64,000 nucleotides of DNA from Streptomyces coacervatus (GCF_029223485.1 NZ_JARHTP010000011.1:186001-250000); one strand, 5' to 3'. Positions 27,319 through 36,045 are shown, numbered from the stretch's first letter. The notes: generated by a model not told the origin, from the letters alone. Numbers and translations are program-made.

Positions 27319-28362
27319 ATGCCGCCGCTTCGGACGCTACTGGCCGTGCCCGTGTCCCTGGCGCTCCTGTCCCTGTCCCCGGCCGCCTCCTCGGCCCCCG
27401 CGGCACCGGCCACGGACACGCTCCTCCCCCTGCTGGTCACGCGGGGCAGAGCCCCCGCCGCAGCCCTTCTGGCCCGCGAGGAGTCCGGCACCCGCTACGC
27501 CGGGGCCGGCCGTGGCATCGCCCGTGCCGACCACTTCCGCGCAGGCAGCATCACGAAGACCTTCATCGCGACGGTCGTCCTGCAACTCGCGGCGGAACAC
27601 CGGCTGTCCCTGTCCGACACCGTCGAGCAGCATCTGCCCGGCCTGGTGCGCGGAGCGGGCAACGACGGCCGCACGATGACCCTGCGCGCTCTGCTCACCC
27701 ACACCAGCGGCCTGAACGACTTCGCCGTGGACACCAGAGCCGTGGTTCCCCTCTCCCCTCTTCAGGCCCTACGCATCGCACTCACCCACCCCCCGGCCGA
27801 CCCCGGCCGCTTCTCCTACTCCAGCACCAACTACGTGCTGCTCGGCATGGTCATCAAGCAGGTCACCGGCCACTCGTACGCCACCGAGGCCGAGCGCCGC
27901 ATCATCGCTCCGCTGGGTCTGACGGGCACCTCCTTCCCCGGCTCCCGTATCTCTCTGCCCTCCCCGCACGGCCGCGCCTACGCCGCCGACGGAACCGACG
28001 TCACCGAACTCGACCCGCGGGTGGCCGGAGCCGCGGGCGAGTTGGTGACCACGCTCGCCGACCTGGACCGCTTCTACGCGGCGCTGCTCGGCGGCGAACT
28101 GCTGCCCCCGCGCCGGCTGCGCGAGATGCTCGACACCCGCACCGCACACGGCCTGTACGGCATGGGCCTGTTTCCCGTGAAGCTGCCGTGCGGCATCACG
28201 GTCTGGGGGCACAACGGGCGCATCACCGGCAGCTACGTGCGCACCGCAGCCACCGTCGACGGCCGGCGTGTCCTCACCTTCCGCGTGAACACGGACGCGA
28301 TCGCAGACCCCGACCTCGAACCACGGCTGCTCGCCGCCGAGTTCTGCCCCCGCACTCCGTAG
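27319..28362 (+). CDS. secreted serine hydrolase, beta-lactamase/DD-peptidase family
   Basis: Exported protein of 347 residues. A signal peptide (about 1-31) ends near SSAPAAPA. The penicillin-recognising triad is present: GSITKT gives SxxK, YSSTNY gives the Tyr motif, and WGHNG (HxG) stands where KTG would be. The class C/DD-peptidase architecture fits D-Ala-D-Ala carboxypeptidases, esterases and related hydrolases. Its place beside a block of envelope-facing kinases suggests a cell-wall role, but this is inference. The ATG at 27319 has a GGAGG site upstream. Confidence 0.88.
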   Translation: MPPLRTLLAVPVSLALLSLSPAASSAPAAPATDTLLPLLVTRGRAPAAALLAREESGTRYAGAGRGIARADHFRAGSITKTFIATVVLQLAAEHRLSLSDTVEQHLPGLVRGAGNDGRTMTLRALLTHTSGLNDFAVDTRAVVPLSPLQALRIALTHPPADPGRFSYSSTNYVLLGMVIKQVTGHSYATEAERRIIAPLGLTGTSFPGSRISLPSPHGRAYAADGTDVTELDPRVAGAAGELVTTLADLDRFYAALLGGELLPPRRLREMLDTRTAHGLYGMGLFPVKLPCGITVWGHNGRITGSYVRTAATVDGRRVLTFRVNTDAIADPDLEPRLLAAEFCPRTP

Positions 28363-28395
28363 AACGACCGGGTTCCGAACGTAGATCCCGGTTCA

Positions 28396-28437
28396 CGACA
28401 CCCGTTCGAGTGACGTTTCGAGTGATGTCCGGTGTCG
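28396..28437. terminator. possible shared terminator between convergent genes
   Basis: CGACACC (28396-28402) can pair with GGTGTCG (28431-28437). The loop holds a direct repeat, TTCGAGTGA twice. It lies between the convergent serine hydrolase and glpD genes. The stem is short and there is no T-run, so this is weak. Confidence 0.3.
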
Positions 28438-28443
28438 GGCGTC

Positions 28444-30150
28444 CTACAGCGGCACGATGTCCGGCGCCCCCAGCCGAGCCGCATCCGCCGTCAGGTCGTC
28501 CGGCTGCCGCTGCGACTCCCGCTCCGCCTCCACCCGCTTCTCGTAGTGCTCGATCTCGCGCTCGATCTGGTCCTTGTCCCAGCCGAGCACCGGCGCCATG
28601 AGCTCGGCCGCCTCCCGCGCGCTCCGCGTCCCCCGGTCGAAGGTCTCGATGGAGATGCGGGTGCGCCGGGTCAGCACGTCGTCCAGGTGCCGGGCGCCCT
28701 CGTGCGAGGCGGCGTACACGATCTCGGCGCGCAGATAGTCGTCTGCGGCCTGCAGGGGCTCACCGAGCGACGCATCGGCAGTGACGAGGTCGAGGACCTC
28801 CTCCGCCATCGACCCGTACCGGTTCAACAGGTGCTCCACGCGCACCACATGAAGCCCCGTCCGTGCCGCGATCCGCGCCCGCGCGTTCCACAGCGCCCGG
28901 TAGCCCTCGGCCCCCAGCAGCGGCACGTCCTCCGTCACACACTCGGCGACCCGCAGATCGAGCCCGTGCACCGCCTCGTCCACCGCGTCCTTGGCCATCA
29001 CCCGGTACGTCGTGTACTTGCCGCCCGCCACCACGACCAGGCCGGGCGCGGGATGCGCCACGGTGTGCTCGCGCGACAGCTTGCTGGTGGCGTCGGACTC
29101 GCCGGCCAGCAGCGGGCGCAGCCCTGCGTACACACCCTGCACGTCGTCCCGCGTCAGCGGCACCGCGAGCACCGAGTTCACATGCTCCAGCAGGTAGTCG
29201 ATGTCCGCGCTGGACGCGGCGGGGTGCGCCTTGTCGAGGTCCCAGTCGGTGTCCGTAGTGCCGACGATCCAGTGCCGGCCCCAGGGGATGACGAACAGCA
29301 CGGACTTCTCGGTGCGCAGGATCAGCCCGGACGACGAGCTGATGCGGTCCTTCGGTACGACCAGGTGGATGCCCTTGGACGCCCGGACATGGAACTGCCC
29401 GCGCTCGCCCACCATGCCCTGGGTGTCATCGGTCCACACTCCGGTCGCATTGACGATCTGCTTGGCGCGGATCTCGTACTCGCCGCCGGCCTCGACATCC
29501 TCCACGCGCGCCCCGACGACACGCTCCCCCTCCCGCAGGAAGCCCGTCACGCGCGCGCGGTTGGCGACTTTTGCGCCGTAGGCCGCCGCCGTGCGCACCA
29601 GGGTGGCCACATAACGGGCGTCGTCCATCTGGGCGTCGTAGTACTGCAGGGCTCCGACGAGCGCGTCCTTCTTCAAGGCGGGCGCCACGCGCAGAGCGTG
29701 GCGCCGGGTCAGATGGCGGTGCATGGGCAGGCCCCGACCGTGTCCGCGGGCCATCGACATCGCGTCGTAGAGCGCAACGCCCGAACCGGCGTACAGGCGC
29801 TCCCAGCCCTTGTGCTGCAGCGGGTACAGGAACGCCACCGGCTTCACCAGATGCGGGGCGAGCCGCTCCAGCAGCAGCCCGCGCTCCTTCAGCGCTTCTC
29901 GTACGAGCGCGAAGTCGAGCATCTCCAGATAGCGCAGTCCGCCGTGGATCAGCTTGCTGGACCTGCTGGATGTGCCCGACGCCCAGTCACGCGCCTCGAC
30001 CAGGCCGGTGGACAGACCGCGCGTCACGGCGTCCAGGGCGGTGCCCGCACCGACCACGCCGCCGCCCACGACCAGTACGTCCAGCTCGCGCTCGGCCATT
30101 CCCGCCAGTGACTCGGCTCGCTGCGCCGGCCCCAGTGTCGCTGTCCTCAC
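28444..30150 (-). CDS. glpD: glycerol-3-phosphate dehydrogenase, FAD-dependent
   Basis: Oxidises sn-glycerol-3-phosphate to dihydroxyacetone phosphate at the membrane, passing electrons to quinone. The 568-residue protein has the FAD motif VLVVGGGVVGAGTALDAV (about 26-43) and the GlpD signature ASGTSSRSSKLIHGGLRYLE. Mid-protein substrate residues lie around GTTDTDWD, and GGKYTTYRVMAKDAVD comes near the end of the oxidase domain, followed by the C-terminal helical cap. It starts with GTG at 30150 behind GGGAGG. A perfect 14-base palindrome lies 21 bases upstream. No glycerol kinase or facilitator is in the window. Confidence 0.95.
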   Translation of the reverse strand: MRTATLGPAQRAESLAGMAERELDVLVVGGGVVGAGTALDAVTRGLSTGLVEARDWASGTSSRSSKLIHGGLRYLEMLDFALVREALKERGLLLERLAPHLVKPVAFLYPLQHKGWERLYAGSGVALYDAMSMARGHGRGLPMHRHLTRRHALRVAPALKKDALVGALQYYDAQMDDARYVATLVRTAAAYGAKVANRARVTGFLREGERVVGARVEDVEAGGEYEIRAKQIVNATGVWTDDTQGMVGERGQFHVRASKGIHLVVPKDRISSSSGLILRTEKSVLFVIPWGRHWIVGTTDTDWDLDKAHPAASSADIDYLLEHVNSVLAVPLTRDDVQGVYAGLRPLLAGESDATSKLSREHTVAHPAPGLVVVAGGKYTTYRVMAKDAVDEAVHGLDLRVAECVTEDVPLLGAEGYRALWNARARIAARTGLHVVRVEHLLNRYGSMAEEVLDLVTADASLGEPLQAADDYLRAEIVYAASHEGARHLDDVLTRRTRISIETFDRGTRSAREAAELMAPVLGWDKDQIEREIEHYEKRVEAERESQRQPDDLTADAARLGAPDIVPL

Positions 30151-30170
30151 CGCTGCCTCCCGCTATCGAT

Positions 30171-30184
30171 AGCGCCGGCCGCAC
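30171..30184. promoter_or_regulatory. perfect palindrome in the glpD leader
   Basis: CGCTATCGATAGCG is a perfect 14-base palindrome, 21 bases before the glpD start codon and just upstream of its ribosome site. It could be an operator for a glycerol regulator or a hairpin that affects translation. No regulator gene is adjacent. Confidence 0.4.
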
Positions 30185-30422
30185 CCGTCGGGCGAAGCCC
30201 GGTTCCTATCCCCCATGCCCAAATTCTGACCGGCTTGCCCGACTTCAGCCACCAGTCGCCCCCAGCCTGTGGACAACATTCCCGAGACCTGCGGAAAACG
30301 CGGACAACCAATCCCGCAAATCGGTCATATTTACTCCTAGTGTGACATTGCATCTCGCCTGTCCTGTCCACAGGGCTTGCGCACCTGTCCCGCTTCGGTT
30401 ATTGAGAAGGACGGCCCACGCC

Positions 30423-31631
30423 ATGCCCGCAGATCTCGCCGTCATCGGACTCGGCCCGTTCGGCCTGCCCCTGGCCCAGGCAGCCGTCGCGGCCGGCATC
30501 CCCACCCTCGGCTACCGAACCGGGCCCGAACCCGTCTCCCTCAGCCCCGCCGAGCTGCGCCGGATGCTCTCGGGGGGCTTCCGGCACGCCACCAGCCCGG
30601 CCGAGCTCGGCCGGGTGCGGACGGCGGTCATCTGCGCACCCACCACACGCGGCGCGGACGGCGCGCCCGACCTCGGCCAGGTGGAGGCGGCCGCCCGCAC
30701 CCTGGCCGCGCGGCTGCGCCCGCACACCACGGTCATCCTGGAGTCACCCGTCCCCCCGGGCACCACCGAGGAGTTCCTCTGCCCCCTCCTCGAAGAGGGC
30801 TCCGGCCTCCAGGCGGGCCGCGATTTCCACCTCGCCTACTCCCCCAGCCGGGTCGACCCCGGCAACCGCGCCTTCACCCCTGCCAACATCCCCAAGGTGA
30901 TCGGCGGCCTCACCCCGGCCTGCACCGAGTCCGCCGCCGCGTTCTACGGCCGCCTCACCGACAAGGTGGTACGCGCGCGTGGACTGCGCGAGGCGGAGAC
31001 CGTGCAGCTTCTGGAGACCAACTTCCGGCACGTCAACATCGCGCTCGTCAACGAGATGGCCGTCCTCTGCAACAACATCGGCGTCGACGTCTGGGACGTC
31101 ATCCGCTGCGCGGAGACCAAGCCGTTCGGCTTCGAGGCCTTCCGCCCCGGTCCCGGCGTCGGCGGCCACGCCGTCCCCCAGGACCTGACCGGCCACCCGG
31201 GCCGCACCCTGCGCATGGTCGAACTGGCCCAGCAGGTCAACAGCCAGATGCCCCGTTACGTCGTCCAGCGCGCCGCAGCACTCCTCAACGAGCACGGCAA
31301 GTCGGCGCGCGGCGCGCGCGTGCTGCTCCTCGGCGTCACCTACAAGCCGGACCTCGCCGACCAACAGGGCACCCCCGCCCCGGAGATCGCCGTCCGCCTC
31401 ATGGAACTGGGCGCCTCGATCAGCTACCACGACCCGCACATCCCGTCCTGGAACGTCCTGGACCGCCCGGTCCCCCGCGCGGACGCCCTTTACGAGGCCG
31501 CGGCCGAGGCCGACCTGACGATCCTGCTCCAACAGCACCGGACGTACGACCTGCAGGGCCTGTCGGTGAAGGCACAGCTGCTGCTGGACACGCGGGGGGC
31601 TGCGCCCACGGGGGCGGCGCATCGGTTGTGA
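30423..31631 (+). CDS. nucleotide-sugar dehydrogenase homologue lacking catalytic residues
   Basis: Protein of 402 residues with the fold of UDP-glucose/UDP-N-acetylmannosamine 6-dehydrogenases. The NAD-binding motif is VIGLGPFGLPLA (7-18), the central helix is FRHVNIALVNEMA, and DVWDVIRCAETKPFGF precedes the active-site loop. That loop reads GPGVGGHAVPQDL, so the catalytic Cys of GGHCxPxDP is Ala250. The upstream SPERVxPG segment reads SPSRVDPG, with Ser for the usual Glu. Without the Cys the second oxidation to an acid cannot proceed as in the family. It may therefore bind a sugar nucleotide or do a single oxidation. The ATG at 30423 follows AAGGACGG. Confidence 0.85.
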   Translation: MPADLAVIGLGPFGLPLAQAAVAAGIPTLGYRTGPEPVSLSPAELRRMLSGGFRHATSPAELGRVRTAVICAPTTRGADGAPDLGQVEAAARTLAARLRPHTTVILESPVPPGTTEEFLCPLLEEGSGLQAGRDFHLAYSPSRVDPGNRAFTPANIPKVIGGLTPACTESAAAFYGRLTDKVVRARGLREAETVQLLETNFRHVNIALVNEMAVLCNNIGVDVWDVIRCAETKPFGFEAFRPGPGVGGHAVPQDLTGHPGRTLRMVELAQQVNSQMPRYVVQRAAALLNEHGKSARGARVLLLGVTYKPDLADQQGTPAPEIAVRLMELGASISYHDPHIPSWNVLDRPVPRADALYEAAAEADLTILLQQHRTYDLQGLSVKAQLLLDTRGAAPTGAAHRL

Positions 31632-32227
31632 AGGGGGGCGCGCGGGTGGACGGGCACCGGGGGCTGGTGGCAGGCGGGGCGCGGCGCGGGTACCTTACGG
31701 AGACAGGTGGGGTCGGCCGCAGCGGGCACTGCGGCAGGCTCGTGGATGGATCACGGAGTGTCCACCCCTAAGTTGTCTGGGGGCGGCCGCTCGCCTTCCC
31801 ACCAACAAGGTGGAGCCCACCGCAGGGGCTACTGCGGCAGGCTCCTGGATGGTTCACGGAGTGTCCGCCCCTAGTTGCTTTGGGGGCGGCCGCTCACCAT
31901 CCGAAAATCCGCAAGATCCACCTCCTCCGGCACTTCACCATCCACGGACGGATCCGATCCCAGCGAGTGGGCTTGCGGTGACGTCCCATGGGCGCCCCCT
32001 TCCACGAGGCCGCCCAGTGCCCGGTGGACGGTCCGTTGGAAATCGGGCCGGGCCCCGAGGAGCGGGGTCCGGAACCAAATCCTTGGAAGGGGGCGCTCCA
32101 GCAACGTGGGGCGCCGACACGGACGTTATCGCCCTCGGACCGGCTGACCAGCCCGTATCCGTCCCGAACGCATCCGCGCGCCCCCGCACCACCCCACGCG
32201 CCCCGCGCAAGCCCACGGCACACAAAA
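31632..32227. other. 600-base non-coding stretch holding a tandem structured repeat
   Basis: No gene is supported here in any frame. The stretch contains the two-copy 83-base repeat described separately (31717-31902) and a small CCACC-AACAA-GGTGG hairpin between the copies (31799-31813). From about 31905 to the guaB3 terminator I see nothing further that stands out. Confidence 0.55.
31717..31902. repeat. tandem 83-base structured repeat, two copies
   Basis: Copy 1 is 31717-31799 and copy 2 is 31820-31902, offset by 103 bases and about 85% identical without gaps. Each copy opens with a hairpin CCGCAG-6 bases-CTGCGG, in which the stem is identical but three of the six loop bases differ. Each ends with a C-rich/G-rich stem: CCGCCCC with GGGGCGG in copy 2, and the same with one A-C mismatch in copy 1. 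The middle, GGCTCnTGGATGGnTCACGGAG, is nearly constant. Conservation of stems with changing loops suggests a structured RNA. The strand is not known. Confidence 0.6.
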
Positions 32228-32259
32228 GGGGCCGGTCACCCCACCAGGTGACCGGCCCC
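32228..32259 (-). terminator. intrinsic terminator of guaB3
   Basis: A 13-base perfect stem, GGGGCCGGTCACC (32228-32240) and its complement (32247-32259), with a 6-base loop. Read on the minus strand it is followed directly by TTTTGTGTG. It lies 16 bases after the guaB3 stop. Confidence 0.85.
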
Positions 32260-32275
32260 CATCACGCCGTAAGCC

Positions 32276-33400
32276 CTACCGCTTGTGCTGCGAGTCCGCC
32301 ACCGTGACCTCGACCCGCTGGAACTCCTTCAGCTCGCTGTACCCGGTCGTGGCCATCGCCCGCCGCAGCGCACCGAAGAGGTTCATGGAACCGTCCGGAG
32401 TGTGCGACGGCCCCGTCAGCACCTCCTCGATGGTGCCGACCGTGCCGAGGTCGACCTTCTTGCCGCGCGGGAGCTCCTCGTTGACGGCTTCCATGCCCCA
32501 GTGGTGGCCCTTGCCGGGCGCGTCCGTGGCGCGGGCCAGCGGGGAGCCCATCATCACGGCGTCCGCGCCACAGGCGATCGCCTTCGGGATGTCGCCGGAC
32601 CAGCCGACACCGCCGTCGGCGATCACGTGCACATACCGACCGCCGGACTCGTCCATGTAGTCACGGCGGGCCGCCGCCACGTCCGCGACCGCGGTCGCCA
32701 TCGGGACCCGGATGCCCAGCACGTTGCGCGTGGTGTGCGCCGCGCCGCCGCCGAAGCCGACCAGGACGCCCGCCGCGCCGGTGCGCATCAGGTGCAGGGC
32801 GGCGGTGTACGTGGCGCAGCCGCCGACGATCACCGGGACGTCGAGCTCGTAGATGAACTGCTTCAGGTTCAGCGGCTCGTGCGAGCCGGAGACGTGCTCC
32901 GCCGAGACCGTCGTACCGCGGATGACGAAGATGTCCACGCCCGCGTCCACGACCGTCTTGGAGAACTGCGCCGTGCGCTGCGGGGAGAGCGCGGCCGCCG
33001 TGACCACGCCGGAGTCCCGCACCTCCTTCAGACGCGCGCCGATCAGCTCCTCCTTGATGGGGGCGGCGTAGATCTCCTGGAGCCGACGAGTGGCCCGGTC
33101 CGGGTCCAGCCCGACGATCTCGTCGAGCAACGGCTGCGGGTCCTCGTACCTCGTCCACAGGCCCTCGAGGTTCAGCACGCCGAGGCCGCCGAGCTCGCCG
33201 ATGCGGATCGCGGTGGCCGGGGAGACGACCGAGTCCATGGGGGCGGCCAGGAACGGCAGCTCGAAGCGGTAGGCGTCGATCTGCCAGGCGATCGAGACCT
33301 CCTTCGGGTCCCGCGTACGGCGGCTGGGGACGACGGCGATGTCGTCGAAGGCGTACGCCCGGCGGCCGCGCTTGCCGCGCCCGATCTCGATCTCAGTCAC
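32276..33400 (-). CDS. guaB3: GuaB3, IMP dehydrogenase-like protein without catalytic Cys
   Basis: TIM-barrel protein of 374 residues in the IMPDH/GMP reductase family, without CBS domains. The barrel features are LAAPMDSVVSP, VIVGGCATY and VIADGGVGWSGDIPKAIACGADAVMMGSPLA. The loop that in IMPDH reads GPGSICTTR is here GGGAAHTTR, so His222 stands where the catalytic Cys belongs. GuaB3 is reported as an IMPDH in cyanobacteria, while its actinobacterial role is unsettled. GTG at 33400 is the start. It follows guaB by about 100 bases with a hairpin between. Confidence 0.92.
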   Translation of the reverse strand: MTEIEIGRGKRGRRAYAFDDIAVVPSRRTRDPKEVSIAWQIDAYRFELPFLAAPMDSVVSPATAIRIGELGGLGVLNLEGLWTRYEDPQPLLDEIVGLDPDRATRRLQEIYAAPIKEELIGARLKEVRDSGVVTAAALSPQRTAQFSKTVVDAGVDIFVIRGTTVSAEHVSGSHEPLNLKQFIYELDVPVIVGGCATYTAALHLMRTGAAGVLVGFGGGAAHTTRNVLGIRVPMATAVADVAAARRDYMDESGGRYVHVIADGGVGWSGDIPKAIACGADAVMMGSPLARATDAPGKGHHWGMEAVNEELPRGKKVDLGTVGTIEEVLTGPSHTPDGSMNLFGALRRAMATTGYSELKEFQRVEVTVADSQHKR

Positions 33401-33457
33401 GTCTGTGGCCTTTCCCTGATGCGTTGCAGCGTCTACCAGTATCGCCGACGGGTACGA

Positions 33458-33491
33458 CAAGGGCGGCCCCGGTGCTCCGGGGCCGCCCTTG
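33458..33491 (-). terminator. hairpin terminator after guaB
   Basis: A 15-base perfect stem, CAAGGGCGGCCCCGG (33458-33472) with its complement (33477-33491), and a 4-base loop. There is no T-run on the minus strand. It lies 13 bases after the guaB stop and before guaB3, so guaB3 probably has its own promoter or lives on read-through. Confidence 0.7.
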
Positions 33492-33504
33492 GAGAAGCTG
33501 CTGA

Positions 33505-35007
33505 CTACTTGTTGCTGTAGTTCGGCGCCTCGACCGTCATCTGGATGTCGTGCGGGTGGCTCTCCTTGAGGCCCGCGGAGGTGATCCGCACGAAGCGGCC
33601 CTTGGACTCCATCTCGTCGATGGTGGCCGCGCCCACATAGCCCATGGTCTGGCGCAGCCCGCCGACGAGCTGGTGCAGCACGCTGGCCAGCGGACCGCGG
33701 TAGGGCACCTGGCCCTCGATGCCCTCGGGCACGAGCTTGTCGTCGGCGGCGACCTCGGCCTGGAAGTAGCGGTCCTTCGAGTACGACTTGCCCTGGCCGC
33801 GGGACTGCATGGCACCGAGCGAGCCCATGCCGCGGTACGACTTGAACTGCTTGCCGTTGATGAACTGCAGCTCGCCCGGGGACTCCTCGCAGCCCGCGAG
33901 CAGCGAGCCCAGCATCACCGTGTCGGCGCCGGCGGCCAGCGCCTTGCCGATGTCGCCGGAGTACTGGAGGCCACCGTCCCCGATCAGCGGGATGCCCGCC
34001 GGGCGGGCGGCGAGGGAGGCCTCGTAGATGGCGGTGACCTGCGGGACGCCGATGCCGGCGACCACGCGGGTGGTGCAGATCGAACCGGGGCCCACGCCCA
34101 CCTTGATGCCGTCGACACCGGCGTCGATCAGCGCCTGGGCGCCGTCGCGGGTGGCGACGTTGCCGCCGATCACGTCGACGGACACGCTCGACTTGATCTT
34201 GGACATCCAGCTGAGGGCGTTGCTGTTGTGGCCGTGCGAGGTGTCGACGACCAGGAAGTCCACCCCGGCCTCGGCGAGCGCCTGGGCGCGCTCCAGGGCC
34301 TCGGGGCTGGCGCCCACGGCGGCACCGACGAGTAGCCGGCCCTCGGAGTCCTTGGCGGCGTTCGGGTACTTCTCGGCCTTGACGAAGTCCTTGACCGTGA
34401 TGAGGCCCTTGAGAACGCCCGCCTCGTCGACCAGCGGAAGCTTCTCGATCTTGTGGCGGCGCAGCAGCTCCATGGCGTCCACACCGGAGATGCCGACCTT
34501 GCCGGTGACCAGCGGCATCGGCGTCATGACCTCGCGTACCTGGCGGCTGCGGTCGGACTCGAAGGCCATGTCGCGGTTGGTCACGATGCCGAGCAGCTTG
34601 CCGGCCGGGTCGGTGACGGGGACACCGCTGATGCGGAACTTGGCGCACAGGGCGTCCGCGTCGGCGAGCGTCGCCTCCGGGTGCACCGTGATGGGGTCGG
34701 TGACCATGCCGGACTCGGACCGCTTGACCAGGTCGACCTGGTTGACCTGGTCCTCGACGGAGAGGTTGCGGTGCAGCACGCCGACGCCGCCGAGGCGGGC
34801 CATCGCGATCGCCATGCGGGACTCGGTCACCTTGTCCATCGCCGCCGAGAGCAGCGGGATGTTGACCCGGACGTTGCGGGAGATTCGGGACGAGGTGTCG
34901 ACCGCATTGGGGAGCACCTCGGATGCGCCCGGCAGCAGCAGCACGTCGTCGTAGGTCAGCCCGAGTGTCGCGAATTTACCGGGCACTCCGTCGACGTTTG
35001 CAGTCAT
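33505..35007 (-). CDS. guaB: IMP dehydrogenase
   Basis: Oxidises IMP to XMP with NAD+, the committed step to GMP. The 500-residue protein has the normal layout: barrel start (LTYDDVLLLPG), two CBS domains in the insertion (about 100-215; MVTDPITVHPEATLADA and MTPMPLVTGKVGISGVDAMELL), and the catalytic loop GPGSICTTR with Cys311. The mobile flap carries the RGMGS motif (SYRGMGSLGAM). CBS domains bind purine nucleotides and regulate the enzyme. The ATG at 35007 follows GGGAAGG. With guaA it completes the IMP to GMP pathway in this window. Confidence 0.97.
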   Translation of the reverse strand: MTANVDGVPGKFATLGLTYDDVLLLPGASEVLPNAVDTSSRISRNVRVNIPLLSAAMDKVTESRMAIAMARLGGVGVLHRNLSVEDQVNQVDLVKRSESGMVTDPITVHPEATLADADALCAKFRISGVPVTDPAGKLLGIVTNRDMAFESDRSRQVREVMTPMPLVTGKVGISGVDAMELLRRHKIEKLPLVDEAGVLKGLITVKDFVKAEKYPNAAKDSEGRLLVGAAVGASPEALERAQALAEAGVDFLVVDTSHGHNSNALSWMSKIKSSVSVDVIGGNVATRDGAQALIDAGVDGIKVGVGPGSICTTRVVAGIGVPQVTAIYEASLAARPAGIPLIGDGGLQYSGDIGKALAAGADTVMLGSLLAGCEESPGELQFINGKQFKSYRGMGSLGAMQSRGQGKSYSKDRYFQAEVAADDKLVPEGIEGQVPYRGPLASVLHQLVGGLRQTMGYVGAATIDEMESKGRFVRITSAGLKESHPHDIQMTVEAPNYSNK

Positions 35008-35161
35008 GACACCTTCCCCAAATGGCCTTGATCGGTGCGGATGTCCATGCTAACGGGAAGCACGGCTCCCGAATTCCACGGTTCCGTATGACCCTGGGCT
35101 TCGTATGTTCGTACGGAATTGCCGAGAGCCCTGTTCAAGGAAGGCGCTTACGGCAATGGGG

Positions 35162-35839
35162 TTACTGCTCTGCGAGCGCCCTGAGCCGGCTCAGTGCCCG
35201 GTGCTGCGCGACCCGCACCGCTCCGGGTGACATTCCCAACATCTGGCCGGTCTCCTCGGCCGTGAGCCCGACCGCAATACGCAGGAGGAGCAGCTCTCGC
35301 TGGTTCTCCGGCAGGTTGGCCAGCAGTTTCTTGGCCCATTCGGCGTCACTGCTGAGTAGCGCCCGCTCCTCCGGGCCGAGCGAGTCGTCCGGCCGCTCCG
35401 GCATCTCGTCGGACGGGACCGCCGTCGACCCCGGGTGCCGCATCGCGGCTCGCTGCAGGTCCGCGACCTTGTGCGCGGCGATGGCGAAGACGAACGCCTC
35501 GAAGGGGCGGCCGGTGTCCTTGTAGCGCGGCAGCGCCAGGAGGACGGCGACACAGACCTCCTGCGCGAGGTCCTCCACGAAGTGCCGGGCGTCGCCCGGC
35601 AGACGGGACAGACGGGTGCGGCAGTAGCGCAGCGCCAGGGGGTGGACATGGGCGAGCAGGTCATGTGTGGCCTGCTCGTCTCCGTCGACGGCGCGATGGA
35701 CGAGTGCACCGATCGCCCCTGCGGCACTCGCCGCCTCGTCGTCGCGCATCGGTCCATGGTGCCTTGCGGCCGCGCGGGCCGTGGCACCGTGTCCGATGTT
35801 GTGCACCGAAGCGTTATGAGCAGGTGCGCCGGAACTCAT
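35162..35839 (-). CDS. shbA: ECF sigma factor ShbA (SigD-like)
   Basis: RNA polymerase sigma factor of 225 residues. Region 2 spans HPLALRYCRTRLSRLPGDARHFVEDLAQEVCVAVLLALPRY and the promoter-melting helix that follows. Region 4 spans LPENQRELLLLRIAVGLTAEETGQMLGMSPGAVRVAQHRALSRLRAL. Its place next to guaB and bldM marks it as the Streptomyces ShbA, which drives transcription of the principal sigma gene hrdB. The syntenic mycobacterial gene is sigD. No anti-sigma gene is adjacent. The ATG at 35839 has GGAGG and AAGGG upstream; a shorter start at the internal MRDDEAAS is possible. Confidence 0.88.
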   Translation of the reverse strand: MSSGAPAHNASVHNIGHGATARAAARHHGPMRDDEAASAAGAIGALVHRAVDGDEQATHDLLAHVHPLALRYCRTRLSRLPGDARHFVEDLAQEVCVAVLLALPRYKDTGRPFEAFVFAIAAHKVADLQRAAMRHPGSTAVPSDEMPERPDDSLGPEERALLSSDAEWAKKLLANLPENQRELLLLRIAVGLTAEETGQMLGMSPGAVRVAQHRALSRLRALAEQ

Positions 35840-35962
35840 CCCTTGCGCCCTCCCCTTCCGCTCGACCGACTCGTCCCCGAGAGACTCCACACCTCAAGGA
35901 TGCGGCATCCGCGCCGAAACGAGCACCGGGCACCAACAGGGCCACTTGACCGGGGTGCGCAT

Positions 35963-36017
35963 CCGCGCCCCAAAAGGGGCGCGGGGAACTGCGCGACCAG
36001 CCACAAACGACCCGCAC
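35963..36017. repeat. dispersed Streptomyces intergenic repeat
   Basis: A hairpin with stem CCGCGCCCC (35963-35971) and GGGGCGCGG (35976-35984) around AAAA is followed by GGAACTGCGCGACCAGCCAC. I recognise this combination from many Streptomyces intergenic regions. Here it lies just downstream of bldM on the minus strand and may serve as its terminator. Confidence 0.7.
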
Positions 36018-36045
36018 CAACGCGACGGCCTGCACGACCGAGCTC

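Noticed and set aside
31717..31902. 6C RNA or CRISPR-like array
   Set aside because: Only two copies, and the loops lack the runs of six C; there are no spacers or cas genes.
35118..35157. Terminator after shbA (ATTGCCG...CGGCAAT)
   Set aside because: Seven-base arms with a 26-base loop and no T-run; too weak to call.
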